Positions 23,749 to 32,173 of a stretch of DNA of 35,613 bases are shown piece by piece. Origin of the DNA: Planctomycetota bacterium (lineage in GTDB: Bacteria; Planctomycetota; Phycisphaerae; Sedimentisphaerales; Anaerohalosphaeraceae); contig JAGLHQ010000130.1 in NCBI GenBank assembly GCA_023143375.1, positions 1 to 35,613 on the forward strand, written 5' to 3'. A program made the translations under genes and the position numbers. Numbering within the stretch: the stretch's first letter is position 1; every line of letters begins with the position of its first letter. Under the pieces are notes generated by a model. The model made no database searches. It saw only the letters and a program-made list of their open reading frames with translations, and was not told the origin of the DNA.

Positions 23749-25506
23749 ATGGAAACACTTTTACTAACGCTGGGCTGCGGCGTTGGTTTTATCGTCGCCT
23801 ACAACACTTACGGGAAATTTATCGCCTCTAATATCTTCAAGCTCGACGAAAACGCAGCGGTCCCAAGCAAGGAACTTGCCGACGGCGTCGATTATGTGCC
23901 GACCAGAAAGGGCATCATCTTCGGCCATCACTTTACATCCATCGCCGGTACCGGACCGATCGTTGGTCCTGCCATAGGCATCATCTGGGGATGGGTTCCA
24001 GCGATTCTTTGGGTAATGCTCGGAAGCATATTTATGGGTGCGGTCCACGATTTCGGCGCAATGGTCATCTCACTGCGTAACGAGGGCAAAAGCATCTCCG
24101 AGATCGCCTCCCGCTACATCAACGGCAGGGTTCGCTTTATATTTTTCGCGATCGTTTTCCTGTCACTACTAATCGTCATCGCTGTCTTCGGCCTGGTTAT
24201 CGCCGTGGTCTTTGCTCGTTTTCCAAGCTCGGTGGTTCCCGTCTGGCTTCAGATACCGATAGCTATCGCGCTCGGTCATGCGGTTTATAAAAGGGGTGCT
24301 TCGGTCGCCCTGGCAACAGCGATAAGCGTTTTGGTTATGTACTTTACAATCTTCATCGGCGCCTACATCGAGCAGCAATCTCCGGGTGCATGGTCGATGA
24401 CGGGCCTGGGCGCAATACCTGCGACCGGCCTCTGGACGATAGTTCTGCTGGTGTATGCGTGGGTTGCTTCGACGCTTCCGGTAACGATGCTTCTTCAGCC
24501 TCGGGATTACATTAACGCCTGGCAGCTTTTTATTATGATGGGCCTGCTGGTCCTTGGCATCGCGGCCTCTTCGGTCAGCGGCAAGCTTGAGATGGTAGCG
24601 CCTGCGATAAACACCTCCGGTGACATTCCTTCGATGTGGCCGCTTATGTTCGTAACCATCGCGTGCGGTGCAATAAGCGGTTTCCACTCTCTGGTCGCCA
24701 GCGGAACAAGCCCCAAGCAGATCGCCAACGAAAAGGATTCGCTGATGGTCGGATACGGATCGATGCTCGTCGAAGGGTTTCTTGCGGTTCTCGTTATCGT
24801 CTGCGTTGGCGCCGGTATCGGCATGGCGTACAGGACCTCGTCAGGATCGATGCTCACAGGCACCGCCGCATGGCAGGAGCATTACGCATCGTTTTCCGGT
24901 GCGGCTGGGATGGGTGCCAAGCTTACCGCGGTGGTCGTTGGCGCAGCTAATATGATGGGCGCGTTGGGCCTGCCGGAAATTGTCGGCGTAACACTAATGG
25001 GTGTTTTCATCGCATCGTTCGCAGGAACAACGCTCGACACGTCGGTAAGGATACAGCGATACGTCATAAGCGAGCTTGCGTCGGACCTTAACATAAAACC
25101 CCTGACAAACAAATGGGCGGCAACGACGTTTGCCGTCATAACCGCAGCGGTGCTGGCGTTTATCACAGGAGCCGACGGAACTGGCGCGATGAAGCTTTGG
25201 CCATTGTTCGGAGGCGCCAATCAATTGCTGGCGGCGTTGGCGTTTCTGGTGATAACGATGTACCTGAAAAAACAGGGCGGCTTGAAGTTTATCGTAACCG
25301 CCATACCGTGCGTTATCATGCTGACGATCACATGCTGTGCGATGATAAAGAATGAAACGATCTTTTTCGCCGAGCAGAACTGGCTGCTGGTAGTAATAGG
25401 CGGTATCGTGTTTTTGCTGGCAATATGGATGGTGATCGAAACGCTGATAATATTCGCAGGTTCTTTTAAGGCGATGCCTGAGGAGCAGCTATCGGAACAA
25501 GCTTAA
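23749..25506 (+). CDS. cstA: Carbon starvation protein CstA, peptide/pyruvate transporter family
   Basis: The 585-residue integral membrane protein has the family blocks VPTRKGIIFGHHFTSIAGTG, GPIVGPAIGIIWGW, AVHDFGAMV, SGFHSLVASGTSPKQ and FAGTTLDTSVRIQRY, with about fifteen hydrophobic helices. CstA proteins import peptides or pyruvate during starvation. ATG 23749 has GGAGAAG six bases upstream. Its last 41 bases overlap the opposite-strand ybbR-like gene, so the two transcripts converge without a terminator between them. Confidence 0.95.
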   Translation: METLLLTLGCGVGFIVAYNTYGKFIASNIFKLDENAAVPSKELADGVDYVPTRKGIIFGHHFTSIAGTGPIVGPAIGIIWGWVPAILWVMLGSIFMGAVHDFGAMVISLRNEGKSISEIASRYINGRVRFIFFAIVFLSLLIVIAVFGLVIAVVFARFPSSVVPVWLQIPIAIALGHAVYKRGASVALATAISVLVMYFTIFIGAYIEQQSPGAWSMTGLGAIPATGLWTIVLLVYAWVASTLPVTMLLQPRDYINAWQLFIMMGLLVLGIAASSVSGKLEMVAPAINTSGDIPSMWPLMFVTIACGAISGFHSLVASGTSPKQIANEKDSLMVGYGSMLVEGFLAVLVIVCVGAGIGMAYRTSSGSMLTGTAAWQEHYASFSGAAGMGAKLTAVVVGAANMMGALGLPEIVGVTLMGVFIASFAGTTLDTSVRIQRYVISELASDLNIKPLTNKWAATTFAVITAAVLAFITGADGTGAMKLWPLFGGANQLLAALAFLVITMYLKKQGGLKFIVTAIPCVIMLTITCCAMIKNETIFFAEQNWLLVVIGGIVFLLAIWMVIETLIIFAGSFKAMPEEQLSEQA

Positions 25507-26488
25507 ACTTTGCTCTTCGCGGCGGGTCGATCAGCTTTATTTCTTTCTTGCGGACGGACTCTGCCGGGAAGTTATAGAACACCTCGCGTGTTATAACGAC
25601 CCCGGATGTTTCGTCTCCGCTTTGTGCTTCTATAAGTATCTGGTACGGTGTCCGCTTGTATTCGGCCCATGCGCTATCGCTCGCCTTAATGGCTGTTCTG
25701 CTTGTAAGCTCGCTTTCGTTAAGTAATTCGATCCTGTATTTCCCCTGCAAATTCGGGCTCAGCAAGAAACCGATCTTCGCCTGAAGCGGCCTTTCGCTAA
25801 GCGGCTCTTCGGTTGAAGGAAGGTTGATCTCAACGTTAACATCGGCATATCTTCTTTTGCTCGCGGAAAATTCGACATAGGGTTTTTCTATAATCGACGA
25901 TTTGCGTGCCTGTTCGATCTGCAACTGGGTAAGCTTAACTGTCGCAATAAGCGATTCCTTCGGCCAGTCCGGGCGAACGAACATCCTTACCTGTGGCGGC
26001 TTGATGCTTGAATGCCGCACTATCTCGCCGCGTTCGTCAACACACTGAACGGTCGGCCATTCTTCGACAAGTTTTTCAACGGCCACTTCTATAGTCTCGA
26101 CATCACAGGATTCGACGGTCAGGCCCAGCCCCTTTAGTCGCTCATCCTTTTCCAAAAACTGTAAAACATTAAGCTTATAAGTGTCAGGCGTTGCCATGTC
26201 TTCCTTTTCGGCATTGAAGTAAAAGTCAAGCTTTTCTTTTTCAGCCTCGTCGCCTCGCCCAAACAGCTTGCTTCTAAATTCCGTCACTTTCGAAGGCGAT
26301 CCTTTCAGCTTAAGCTTTAGCCGGACAGGCGCGTCCCGATCAAACTGCACATAAATATCCGGACTTGACGGTGCAACATTAAGAGTACCGGTCTCGCTGA
26401 TCGTCTGCTCCAGGGCCATGTATGCCCACGTCCATATCAGCAGTGTAAGAAAGACTGCTACCGCGATTTTTTTTAGCTTTTCTTTCAT
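25466..26488 (-). CDS. YbbR-like protein (CdaR analogue)
   Basis: The 340-residue protein has one N-terminal membrane helix (KKIAVAVFLTLLIWTWAYMA) followed by extracytoplasmic beta-rich YbbR-type repeats (for example IYVQFDRDAPVRLKLKLKG near residue 45). It lies three bases after the diadenylate cyclase, the usual cdaA-ybbR order; in Firmicutes the YbbR protein CdaR modulates the cyclase. Sequence similarity in the repeats is weak, so context carries part of the call. ATG 26488 is likely translated by coupling. The 3' end overlaps cstA. Confidence 0.8.
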   Translation of the reverse strand: MKEKLKKIAVAVFLTLLIWTWAYMALEQTISETGTLNVAPSSPDIYVQFDRDAPVRLKLKLKGSPSKVTEFRSKLFGRGDEAEKEKLDFYFNAEKEDMATPDTYKLNVLQFLEKDERLKGLGLTVESCDVETIEVAVEKLVEEWPTVQCVDERGEIVRHSSIKPPQVRMFVRPDWPKESLIATVKLTQLQIEQARKSSIIEKPYVEFSASKRRYADVNVEINLPSTEEPLSERPLQAKIGFLLSPNLQGKYRIELLNESELTSRTAIKASDSAWAEYKRTPYQILIEAQSGDETSGVVITREVFYNFPAESVRKKEIKLIDPPRRAKFKLVPIAAPQASP

Positions 26489-26491
26489 AGT

Positions 26492-27358
26492 TTATGCGTC
26501 TGTCCTGGCAGATTTCGGCCTTGGTTTTTCTTTTCTTTTGTCTACATCTACGTCTACAAGCGGCGACGTTTCGGCGACGGCTGTCGTCAACTGTCTTCTA
26601 AGCTGCGCCTCCGATACGTTTCTGGTAAGGCTTCCATTGATCGCCAGCGAAACTATTCCCGTCTCCTCGCTAACGACGATCACGGTTGCATCGGCGCTGG
26701 AAGTAACTCCGATCGCCGCGCGGTGCCGGGAACCAAGCTGTTTGCCCATAAGCGATCCGCTTTCTGCCAGCGGAAGCTGAACACGAGCTGCCACAATGCG
26801 ATCTCCCCGGATGATAACCGCCATATCATGCAGCGCGGTGCCGGGATAGAAGATCGTTTTTAGCAGCTCTGCATTTACCTTCGAGTCGATCTTTACCCCT
26901 GTATCGATAAACTCACCCAACGGCACCTGCTGTTCGATAACAATGATCGCGCCCATCCTGACGGTCGCCATCTGTGTAACTGCATTTATGATCTCCTCGA
27001 CGCTTCGCGAAAGCTGCTGCGGGGAGCTGACGGACAGAAACTTTGCCTGGCCGATACGTATTAGCGCCCGCCTGATCTCCGGCTGGAACGCCGCGATCGC
27101 AATGATAGAGATCGCGATCATAAAGCCCTTGTACAGGTATGCCACGCGGGGAAGGTCGAATTGTTTTACGACCAGAAAGAGGATGGCTGTGCCAACAACG
27201 ATAATGGATATAACACCGCGGAAGAGCCTTTCGCCCCTGGTCCCTTCAAGGAAACTAAGTACTACATAGACGACGATGCCGATAAGCAGAAGCTCAAACA
27301 AGAACTTCAGCCCTTCGTGGAAACCGATACGATAAATATAATCGAAGATAGCGTTCAA
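26492..27358 (-). CDS. cdaA: Membrane diadenylate cyclase, CdaA type
   Basis: Three N-terminal membrane helices (about 15-38, 45-65 and 75-95) precede the DAC domain, which joins two ATP into c-di-AMP. The ATP-contacting RHR motif is intact (SRHRAAIG, 211-213), followed by VIVVSEETG. The other signature, normally DGA, reads DMA (178-180, in LHDMAVIIRGD), keeping the catalytic aspartate but not the glycine. TTG at 27358 is chosen for AAAGGA six bases upstream; GTG 27400 would add 14 residues without a good ribosome site. It heads ybbR and follows a small lipoprotein gene. Confidence 0.93.
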   Translation of the reverse strand: MNAIFDYIYRIGFHEGLKFLFELLLIGIVVYVVLSFLEGTRGERLFRGVISIIVVGTAILFLVVKQFDLPRVAYLYKGFMIAISIIAIAAFQPEIRRALIRIGQAKFLSVSSPQQLSRSVEEIINAVTQMATVRMGAIIVIEQQVPLGEFIDTGVKIDSKVNAELLKTIFYPGTALHDMAVIIRGDRIVAARVQLPLAESGSLMGKQLGSRHRAAIGVTSSADATVIVVSEETGIVSLAINGSLTRNVSEAQLRRQLTTAVAETSPLVDVDVDKRKEKPRPKSARTDA

Positions 27359-27445
27359 CGGATTCCTTTCCGTCAGCGTTGGATTTCTAAACGCAAACAC
27401 AGCCCGCCGCCGTATATGCTCAGCCGATTTTTATGGAATCGGCTG

Positions 27446-27688
27446 TTATCTTACATATTTATCGGAAAGTCGGGTTGATTTGTTCAATAAAAAAACTGCG
27501 TCCCAGTCGTCCTGAATCTGTTTTTTCTGGGTTTGGACAATAACTTTGTGCCTTTGCTGGACTTGACTCTTGGTTTCACCCGGCGCTCCGTTAAACCACG
27601 AACAGCCGCTCTGCAGTGAAGCCGCTACGAAAAGTACACACAAAAGGCGAACAGCCCGCTTGATATCGGTCTTTGATCTATTTCTCAT
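27446..27688 (-). CDS. Small lipoprotein at the head of the c-di-AMP operon
   Basis: An 80-residue protein with a basic N-terminus, a hydrophobic core (LLCVLFVAASL) and lipobox LQSGC, so it is probably processed at Cys29. The rest is charged and short (VQQRHKVIVQTQKKQI). ATG 27688 has GAGGAAAG five to six bases upstream, and a strong promoter lies 70-100 bases further up. The gap to cdaA is under 100 bases with no terminator seen, so all three genes may share the transcript. No family recognised. Confidence 0.7.
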   Translation of the reverse strand: MRNRSKTDIKRAVRLLCVLFVAASLQSGCSWFNGAPGETKSQVQQRHKVIVQTQKKQIQDDWDAVFLLNKSTRLSDKYVR

Positions 27689-27760
27689 ATCTTTCCTCGA
27701 AAGTTAGGTTCTTTGTGATAAATACGCACAAGGTGCTCTTTTTGTTTTCGGCAAAAGTCC

Positions 27761-27789
27761 ATTCTAAGTATTAATTTTAGAAATGTCAA
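27761..27789 (-). promoter_or_regulatory. Sigma-70-type promoter for lipoprotein-cdaA-ybbR
   Basis: Minus strand: TTGACA (27784-27789), 17 bases, TAGAAT (27761-27766). It is identical in hexamers and spacing to the tRNA-His promoter. Confidence 0.75.
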
Positions 27790-27837
27790 TGTTAAAACGG
27801 GTAAAAAGGGTTATTTGGACTAAAAATACGAGGCTTA

Positions 27838-27865
27838 TTGACATGTTGCATCCAAGCCCTATAAT
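27838..27865 (+). promoter_or_regulatory. Sigma-70-type promoter for the WYL regulator
   Basis: Plus strand: TTGACA (27838-27843), 16 bases, TATAAT (27860-27865), 44 bases before the start codon. It diverges from the lipoprotein promoter about 50 bases away, so the two may share control. Confidence 0.75.
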
Positions 27866-27909
27866 GATCCGCATCGCAAAATAGGTGTTTTTATGGAGTT
27901 TATTGCCCT

Positions 27910-28875
27910 ATGAAGCTTAGCAGGACAAGCAGACTGATACGGATCTTAACAATGCTTCAATCCGCCCGGCACTACTCAGCCGGCCAACTGGCGGATATTC
28001 TCGGCATCAGCAAGCGCACCGTCTATCGGGATCTAAACGAACTCGAAGCGGCAGGAATACCATACCAATTCGACACCCTCGTCGGCGGATACGCCATTGA
28101 GCCGGAATATTTCCTGCCGTCGGTCGATTTCAATATGCAGGAAGCGCTTGCCTTACTGATGCTGATACAAAAGACCAGCGGCCACCTGCCGCTGCCGTTT
28201 AAGAATGCGGCGCTGATGGCAGGGCTAAAGATCGAGAATAATCTGCCGGCGGAGCTTAAACGGTATTGCAACGCAACGCTGGAAAATGTTTCGATCCGGC
28301 CGGACTCACACGCACCGATGGAGATGCTGGACAAGGTGTTCGCAAAGCTGCAAATGGCCATCCGAAAAAAACGTAAGGTAAAGCTCCATTACGCTTCGGT
28401 CTTCGACGGCAAAGATATTAGCACGACGCTAAGCCCGTATCACCTGACATATAACAACCGCGCGTGGTACATCATCGGCCATTCCAGTGTGCATAAGGAG
28501 ATGCGAACATTTAAGCTGAACCGCATCAAGAAGCTTAATGTTCTGGACAAGTGTTTTGTAGTAGATAAAAAGTTCGAGTACCAGGACTACTTCGGCAAGG
28601 CGTGGTCCATGATCCCGGAAGGAAAGCTCTATCACGTAAAGCTAAAGTTCACTAAAAGAGTTGCCCGCAACGTAGCAGAGGTGACATGGCACAGCTCGCA
28701 AAAAACAACCCGCCACAGCGACAGGTCGGTAACCCTTGAGTTCGTCGTTGACGGCATCGGCGAGATCGGATGGTGGATCCTCGGCTACGGAGATCAGGTA
28801 GAGGTCATCACACCGAAAAAACTAAGAAGCAAGATCGCAAAAAAAGCAAAGAACATGGCAAAAATAAATTCATAA
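27910..28875 (+). CDS. HTH-WYL transcriptional regulator
   Basis: The 321-residue protein begins with a helix-turn-helix (residues 5-58: YSAGQLADILGISKRTVYRD, LNELEAAGIP), followed by a WYL domain at about 140-215 (ISTTLSPYHLTYNNRAWYII, FKLNRIKKL) and the C-terminal extension GEIGWWILGYGDQVEVI. WYL proteins sense ligands, in some cases nucleic acids, and regulate many stress and defence genes. It is transcribed away from the c-di-AMP operon and may regulate it; this is an inference from position only. Confidence 0.92.
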   Translation: MKLSRTSRLIRILTMLQSARHYSAGQLADILGISKRTVYRDLNELEAAGIPYQFDTLVGGYAIEPEYFLPSVDFNMQEALALLMLIQKTSGHLPLPFKNAALMAGLKIENNLPAELKRYCNATLENVSIRPDSHAPMEMLDKVFAKLQMAIRKKRKVKLHYASVFDGKDISTTLSPYHLTYNNRAWYIIGHSSVHKEMRTFKLNRIKKLNVLDKCFVVDKKFEYQDYFGKAWSMIPEGKLYHVKLKFTKRVARNVAEVTWHSSQKTTRHSDRSVTLEFVVDGIGEIGWWILGYGDQVEVITPKKLRSKIAKKAKNMAKINS

Positions 28876-29031
28876 AATCTAATTTAAGGTTCCTGACACC
28901 TAGTTTTCCCGGTGTGCAAAAAAATTCCAGAGCTTTTATTACGCCAAGTTTGACTTTTTGCAATCTATAGAATACCATGCCGTACATAAGAATATTAATG
29001 GGTTACATTAAAAACGCAGGAGAAAGCCTCA

Positions 29032-29676
29032 ATGATCAGGAAAATTTCACTTCTTTTATTTGTATGTGCCGTAGTCTTAGCAACAACAGGATGCAGCAGT
29101 ATTAATATTAGCGAAGAATATGCCCTTGATGAACTGTCAGGAAAAGGTGTGGTTATTCTTTCCACCACAGAAACAGGAAATCATTGGTCCCCAATAACAT
29201 CGCTATTATTCAGGAAGGTCGGAAGCAATCGCAGTACGTCAATCATGATGTGGCACAGGGATTTTCTCGATTCTGAAGGATCAATGGATATGGTATGGTT
29301 TGGCTGGTTTGGCGATATGATCCCAGAGGATAAATCTGTAGGCCTTCTGAATGCCTTGGAGTTGCCGGCAGGCGAATATGAGTTCCATACCTACCGTTCA
29401 AACGCATCTGCTCCGGGTGTAGTGGTTAGCTTTACGATACCAAAGGACTTTTCATGGAAATTTACTGTCGAATCGGGTGTAGCAAAATATCTCGGTAATA
29501 TTAATTACCATTTTTTTGATCGGAAGACTTTTCTCGACCACCTCATCACCTTTAACGACGACAGGTCCCGAGATTTAAGACTTGCGGGGCAGAAATACCC
29601 GAATATTTCGATAGACGATATTAAGATCGAACTTCTAAAGAAGAGCCCTGGAGATGCAATGCCAAGGGATGATTAA
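29032..29676 (+). CDS. Predicted lipoprotein, unknown function
   Basis: The 214-residue protein has a signal peptide (ISLLLFVCAVVLATTGC) with the lipobox TTGC, placing the lipidated cysteine at about residue 21. The mature part is rich in beta strands, with an aromatic stretch (MDMVWFGWFGDMI near 82-94). ATG 29032 has AGGAG nine to ten bases upstream. It converges with the sulfatase gene, whose stop is 35 bases away. Not recognised beyond the signal. Confidence 0.8.
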   Translation: MIRKISLLLFVCAVVLATTGCSSINISEEYALDELSGKGVVILSTTETGNHWSPITSLLFRKVGSNRSTSIMMWHRDFLDSEGSMDMVWFGWFGDMIPEDKSVGLLNALELPAGEYEFHTYRSNASAPGVVVSFTIPKDFSWKFTVESGVAKYLGNINYHFFDRKTFLDHLITFNDDRSRDLRLAGQKYPNISIDDIKIELLKKSPGDAMPRDD

Positions 29677-29710
29677 CGAATAAGGTTATCCTGTCAAAAA
29701 CCATGCGTCC

Positions 29711-31351
29711 CTATTGTACGCTTGCTTTTTTCTTTACGCCCCAGCTCCTGGCGTCAAGCGGATACACATTATTTTCCACCGCCCACTGGTGCCACATCTC
29801 TTTTAGTTTTTTTACGATCTCCGGTTTCTTTTTAGAAAGGTCGTTAAGTTCGGTCCTGTCTTTTTCCAGATCGTAAAGCTGCCACCGCCCGGCGTATGGT
29901 TTTTCCCGTACACTGCTCGAAACGAGCTTCCACTTGCCAGCGCGCACAGCCCTGTTTGCCTGGTGCTCAAAATATAATGCTTCCCTGGAAACATCGCCTC
30001 CCGAAAGAACAGGGGCAAGGCTTTTGCCCGGTAACGGATTGATTTTCCTGCCATTGAAGACTGTCGGATATTTCGCAGCGCCAAGTTCGGCGCAGGTCGG
30101 CATAATATCTATCACGTGCCCGACGGTATCTACGAGTGAACCTTTCGGAACCTTTAAGCCCTTTGGCCAATGAACGATAAGCGGCGTTGCGATGCCCCCT
30201 TCATGCACCTCCTGTTTGTATCGTCTAAAAGGTGTATCGCTTGCGTTGGCCCATGCGGTGCGATAGCTTTCGTCGGTTGCTGCGGTGCCTATAGTGCTAA
30301 TGTCGCCATCGCCTGCACCTTCGGCGCATCCGCCGTTGTCTGATAAGAACATTACAACCGTGTTATCAAGCTCGCCTCTTTTCTTTAATACATCGAGTAT
30401 CCTGCCGACACCCTGATCCATGCAGTCTACCATGGCTGCATAGGTCGCCATCCGCATATCCCACAATGGTTTTTCATTTTCTGGAACATCTTTCCACGCA
30501 GGCACTTTCTTATCCCTGCCGGACAGTTTCCACTCGTCCTTGATAAGCCCCATCTCAAGCTGTCGCTTATAACGATCCGCTCTTATCTTATCCCAGCCGA
30601 CCATATACTTGCCCTTATACTTTGCAATATCTTTCGGTTTGGCATGCAGCGGACGATGCGGCGCATAGAACGGAACATACATAAAGAACGGCTCATCGCT
30701 ATGTTCGGCATAATGATCTTTAAGGAACGTAACCGCGTTGTCCGTCGTCGCGTCCGTATAATAAAAATCTTCCGGAACATCTATCCTTGTATTATCGCGC
30801 GCAAGAGCTCTAGGTTTATAATAGCTGCCGCCGCCCGTCAGCGCTCCGAAATACTTGTCGAACCCTCTTTGCAAAGGCCAGTTGTGTTTTGGCCCGTCGG
30901 CACCCATATACTTATCGAAAGTAACGTGCCACTTACCGCTTGCGTAACAGCGATACCCCGCAGGCTTTAGTGCCTGTGCGATAGTGATGCAGTTTTCGTT
31001 AAGATCACCGGTGTATCCCGGATGCCCAAGATTAGACACCGTCATCCACCCCATCCCCGTCTTATGTGCATAAAGCCCCGTAAGCAGCGATGCCCGCGTC
31101 GGACAACACCTGCCCGTGTTATAAAACTGCGTAAACCGAACGCCGCCCTCAGCGAGACCGTCGATGTTAGGAGTCTCGATCTCGCCGCCGTAACAACCAA
31201 TATCAGAAAACCCCATATCGTCAACCATAATAAGCAGCACGTTAGGGGAAGAAGTTTTTTGGGCAGATATGTTTTGCGACTCAACACAACCGCCCAATGC
31301 TAACGATGCCGCTGTAACAGATACCGCTTTCAAAAAATCACGTCGTTTCAT
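29711..31351 (-). CDS. Secreted arylsulfatase-type sulfatase
   Basis: The 546-residue sulfatase has a twin-arginine leader (KRRDFLKAVSVTAASLALGG) ending in a lipobox-like GGC. It has the metal aspartates in LLIMVDDMG (D44, D45), and the formylglycine motif CCPTRASLLTG, where C82 is the residue to be modified in C-x-P-x-R. SDNGG near 340 supplies further metal ligands. Substrates are usually sulfated polysaccharides; no carbohydrate-lyase neighbours help to define them, and no sulfatase-modifying enzyme is seen. ATG 31351 has GGGAG five bases upstream; GTG 31366 is rejected. Confidence 0.95.
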   Translation of the reverse strand: MKRRDFLKAVSVTAASLALGGCVESQNISAQKTSSPNVLLIMVDDMGFSDIGCYGGEIETPNIDGLAEGGVRFTQFYNTGRCCPTRASLLTGLYAHKTGMGWMTVSNLGHPGYTGDLNENCITIAQALKPAGYRCYASGKWHVTFDKYMGADGPKHNWPLQRGFDKYFGALTGGGSYYKPRALARDNTRIDVPEDFYYTDATTDNAVTFLKDHYAEHSDEPFFMYVPFYAPHRPLHAKPKDIAKYKGKYMVGWDKIRADRYKRQLEMGLIKDEWKLSGRDKKVPAWKDVPENEKPLWDMRMATYAAMVDCMDQGVGRILDVLKKRGELDNTVVMFLSDNGGCAEGAGDGDISTIGTAATDESYRTAWANASDTPFRRYKQEVHEGGIATPLIVHWPKGLKVPKGSLVDTVGHVIDIMPTCAELGAAKYPTVFNGRKINPLPGKSLAPVLSGGDVSREALYFEHQANRAVRAGKWKLVSSSVREKPYAGRWQLYDLEKDRTELNDLSKKKPEIVKKLKEMWHQWAVENNVYPLDARSWGVKKKASVQ

Positions 31352-31372
31352 AGAACTCCCTTTCACTCCGTC

Positions 31373-31936
31373 TCAACTCTTGTCGCTAACTTTACACCAT
31401 TGATCTAAAAGATCGTATTCGGCAACTCTTTGGCTTATTATTGTTTTGTCGATAACATCAGCTGAGAATTCAAGCATCTTTTCTATATCACGAAGATGCT
31501 TATCGCTTTGCCCTTCTTTATAGTATTGCAATTTTTTTATTATTACATACTCCGGCGGCGCGATCCATATATCCGATCCTTCTATTTTAATCTGATGCCT
31601 GTTGGCCATGGCCCATTTGTGCAACTCCTCCTGCCCCATAGGATACACATCCGCCTTAAATCCTGTCGCATGGTGAATTATATTGAAATGACCTTCTTTT
31701 TCTCTGGCGATCTGTGCATTAATAGTTTCCTTCGATGGACAATAAAACTCCTCGATAGGAAATAACTCAACAAAGACAGATACTTCTTCTGCGCGAAGCT
31801 CTAGCACAAGATCGACATCATGCGTTAGGCGAGGTTCACCGTATATAACGCTGGCAACAGAGCCGGTAACCATATAAGGTAAACCGCCTTGGTTTAAACG
31901 TTTCAGAAACACTAAAAATAGACTAGCTTCTTGCAT
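31373..31936 (-). CDS. Nucleotidyltransferase of a two-gene cassette
   Basis: The 187-residue protein has the minimal nucleotidyltransferase motif MVTGSVASVIYGEPRLTHDV with GS at 25-26 and the metal aspartates D40 and D42, then PPEYVIIKKLQYYKEG, a conserved helix of AbiEii/DUF6036-like enzymes. It overlaps the preceding 63-residue gene by 14 bases, so translation is coupled; ATG 31936 itself has a poor ribosome site. Such enzymes include toxins that modify tRNA 3' ends, but a metabolic role is also possible. Confidence 0.85.
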   Translation of the reverse strand: MQEASLFLVFLKRLNQGGLPYMVTGSVASVIYGEPRLTHDVDLVLELRAEEVSVFVELFPIEEFYCPSKETINAQIAREKEGHFNIIHHATGFKADVYPMGQEELHKWAMANRHQIKIEGSDIWIAPPEYVIIKKLQYYKEGQSDKHLRDIEKMLEFSADVIDKTIISQRVAEYDLLDQWCKVSDKS

Positions 31937-32114
31937 GTGCAAATATATCCGTTACTGCTTTTTGAACTTGCTCCTCCGACCAATCGCTGTGCAGATGTCT
32001 AAGCCATGCGGCCTTGAGATTTCTGGCAGAGTAATAAAGACGCATTGACATCTGAAGCTTTTTCTCCGGCGTCATCTTTCGTATGATATCATTTTGTATT
32101 TCCTGTGCATCCAT
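31923..32114 (-). CDS. Small helical partner of the nucleotidyltransferase
   Basis: A 63-residue protein, all helical in appearance and rich in Lys, Arg and Ala (KKLQMSMRLYYSARNLKAAW, LRHLHSDWSEEQVQKAVTDI). It overlaps and precedes the nucleotidyltransferase, as an antitoxin or folding partner would. ATG 32114 lacks a clear ribosome site. The stop is inside the next gene. It diverges from the ABC-F gene 45-60 bases away. Confidence 0.75.
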   Translation of the reverse strand: MDAQEIQNDIIRKMTPEKKLQMSMRLYYSARNLKAAWLRHLHSDWSEEQVQKAVTDIFAHARS

Positions 32115-32173
32115 GCCCCGATTATATGTTATTTAGCTTGTAATGCAACACTGTTACAATGTATTATATTCGA

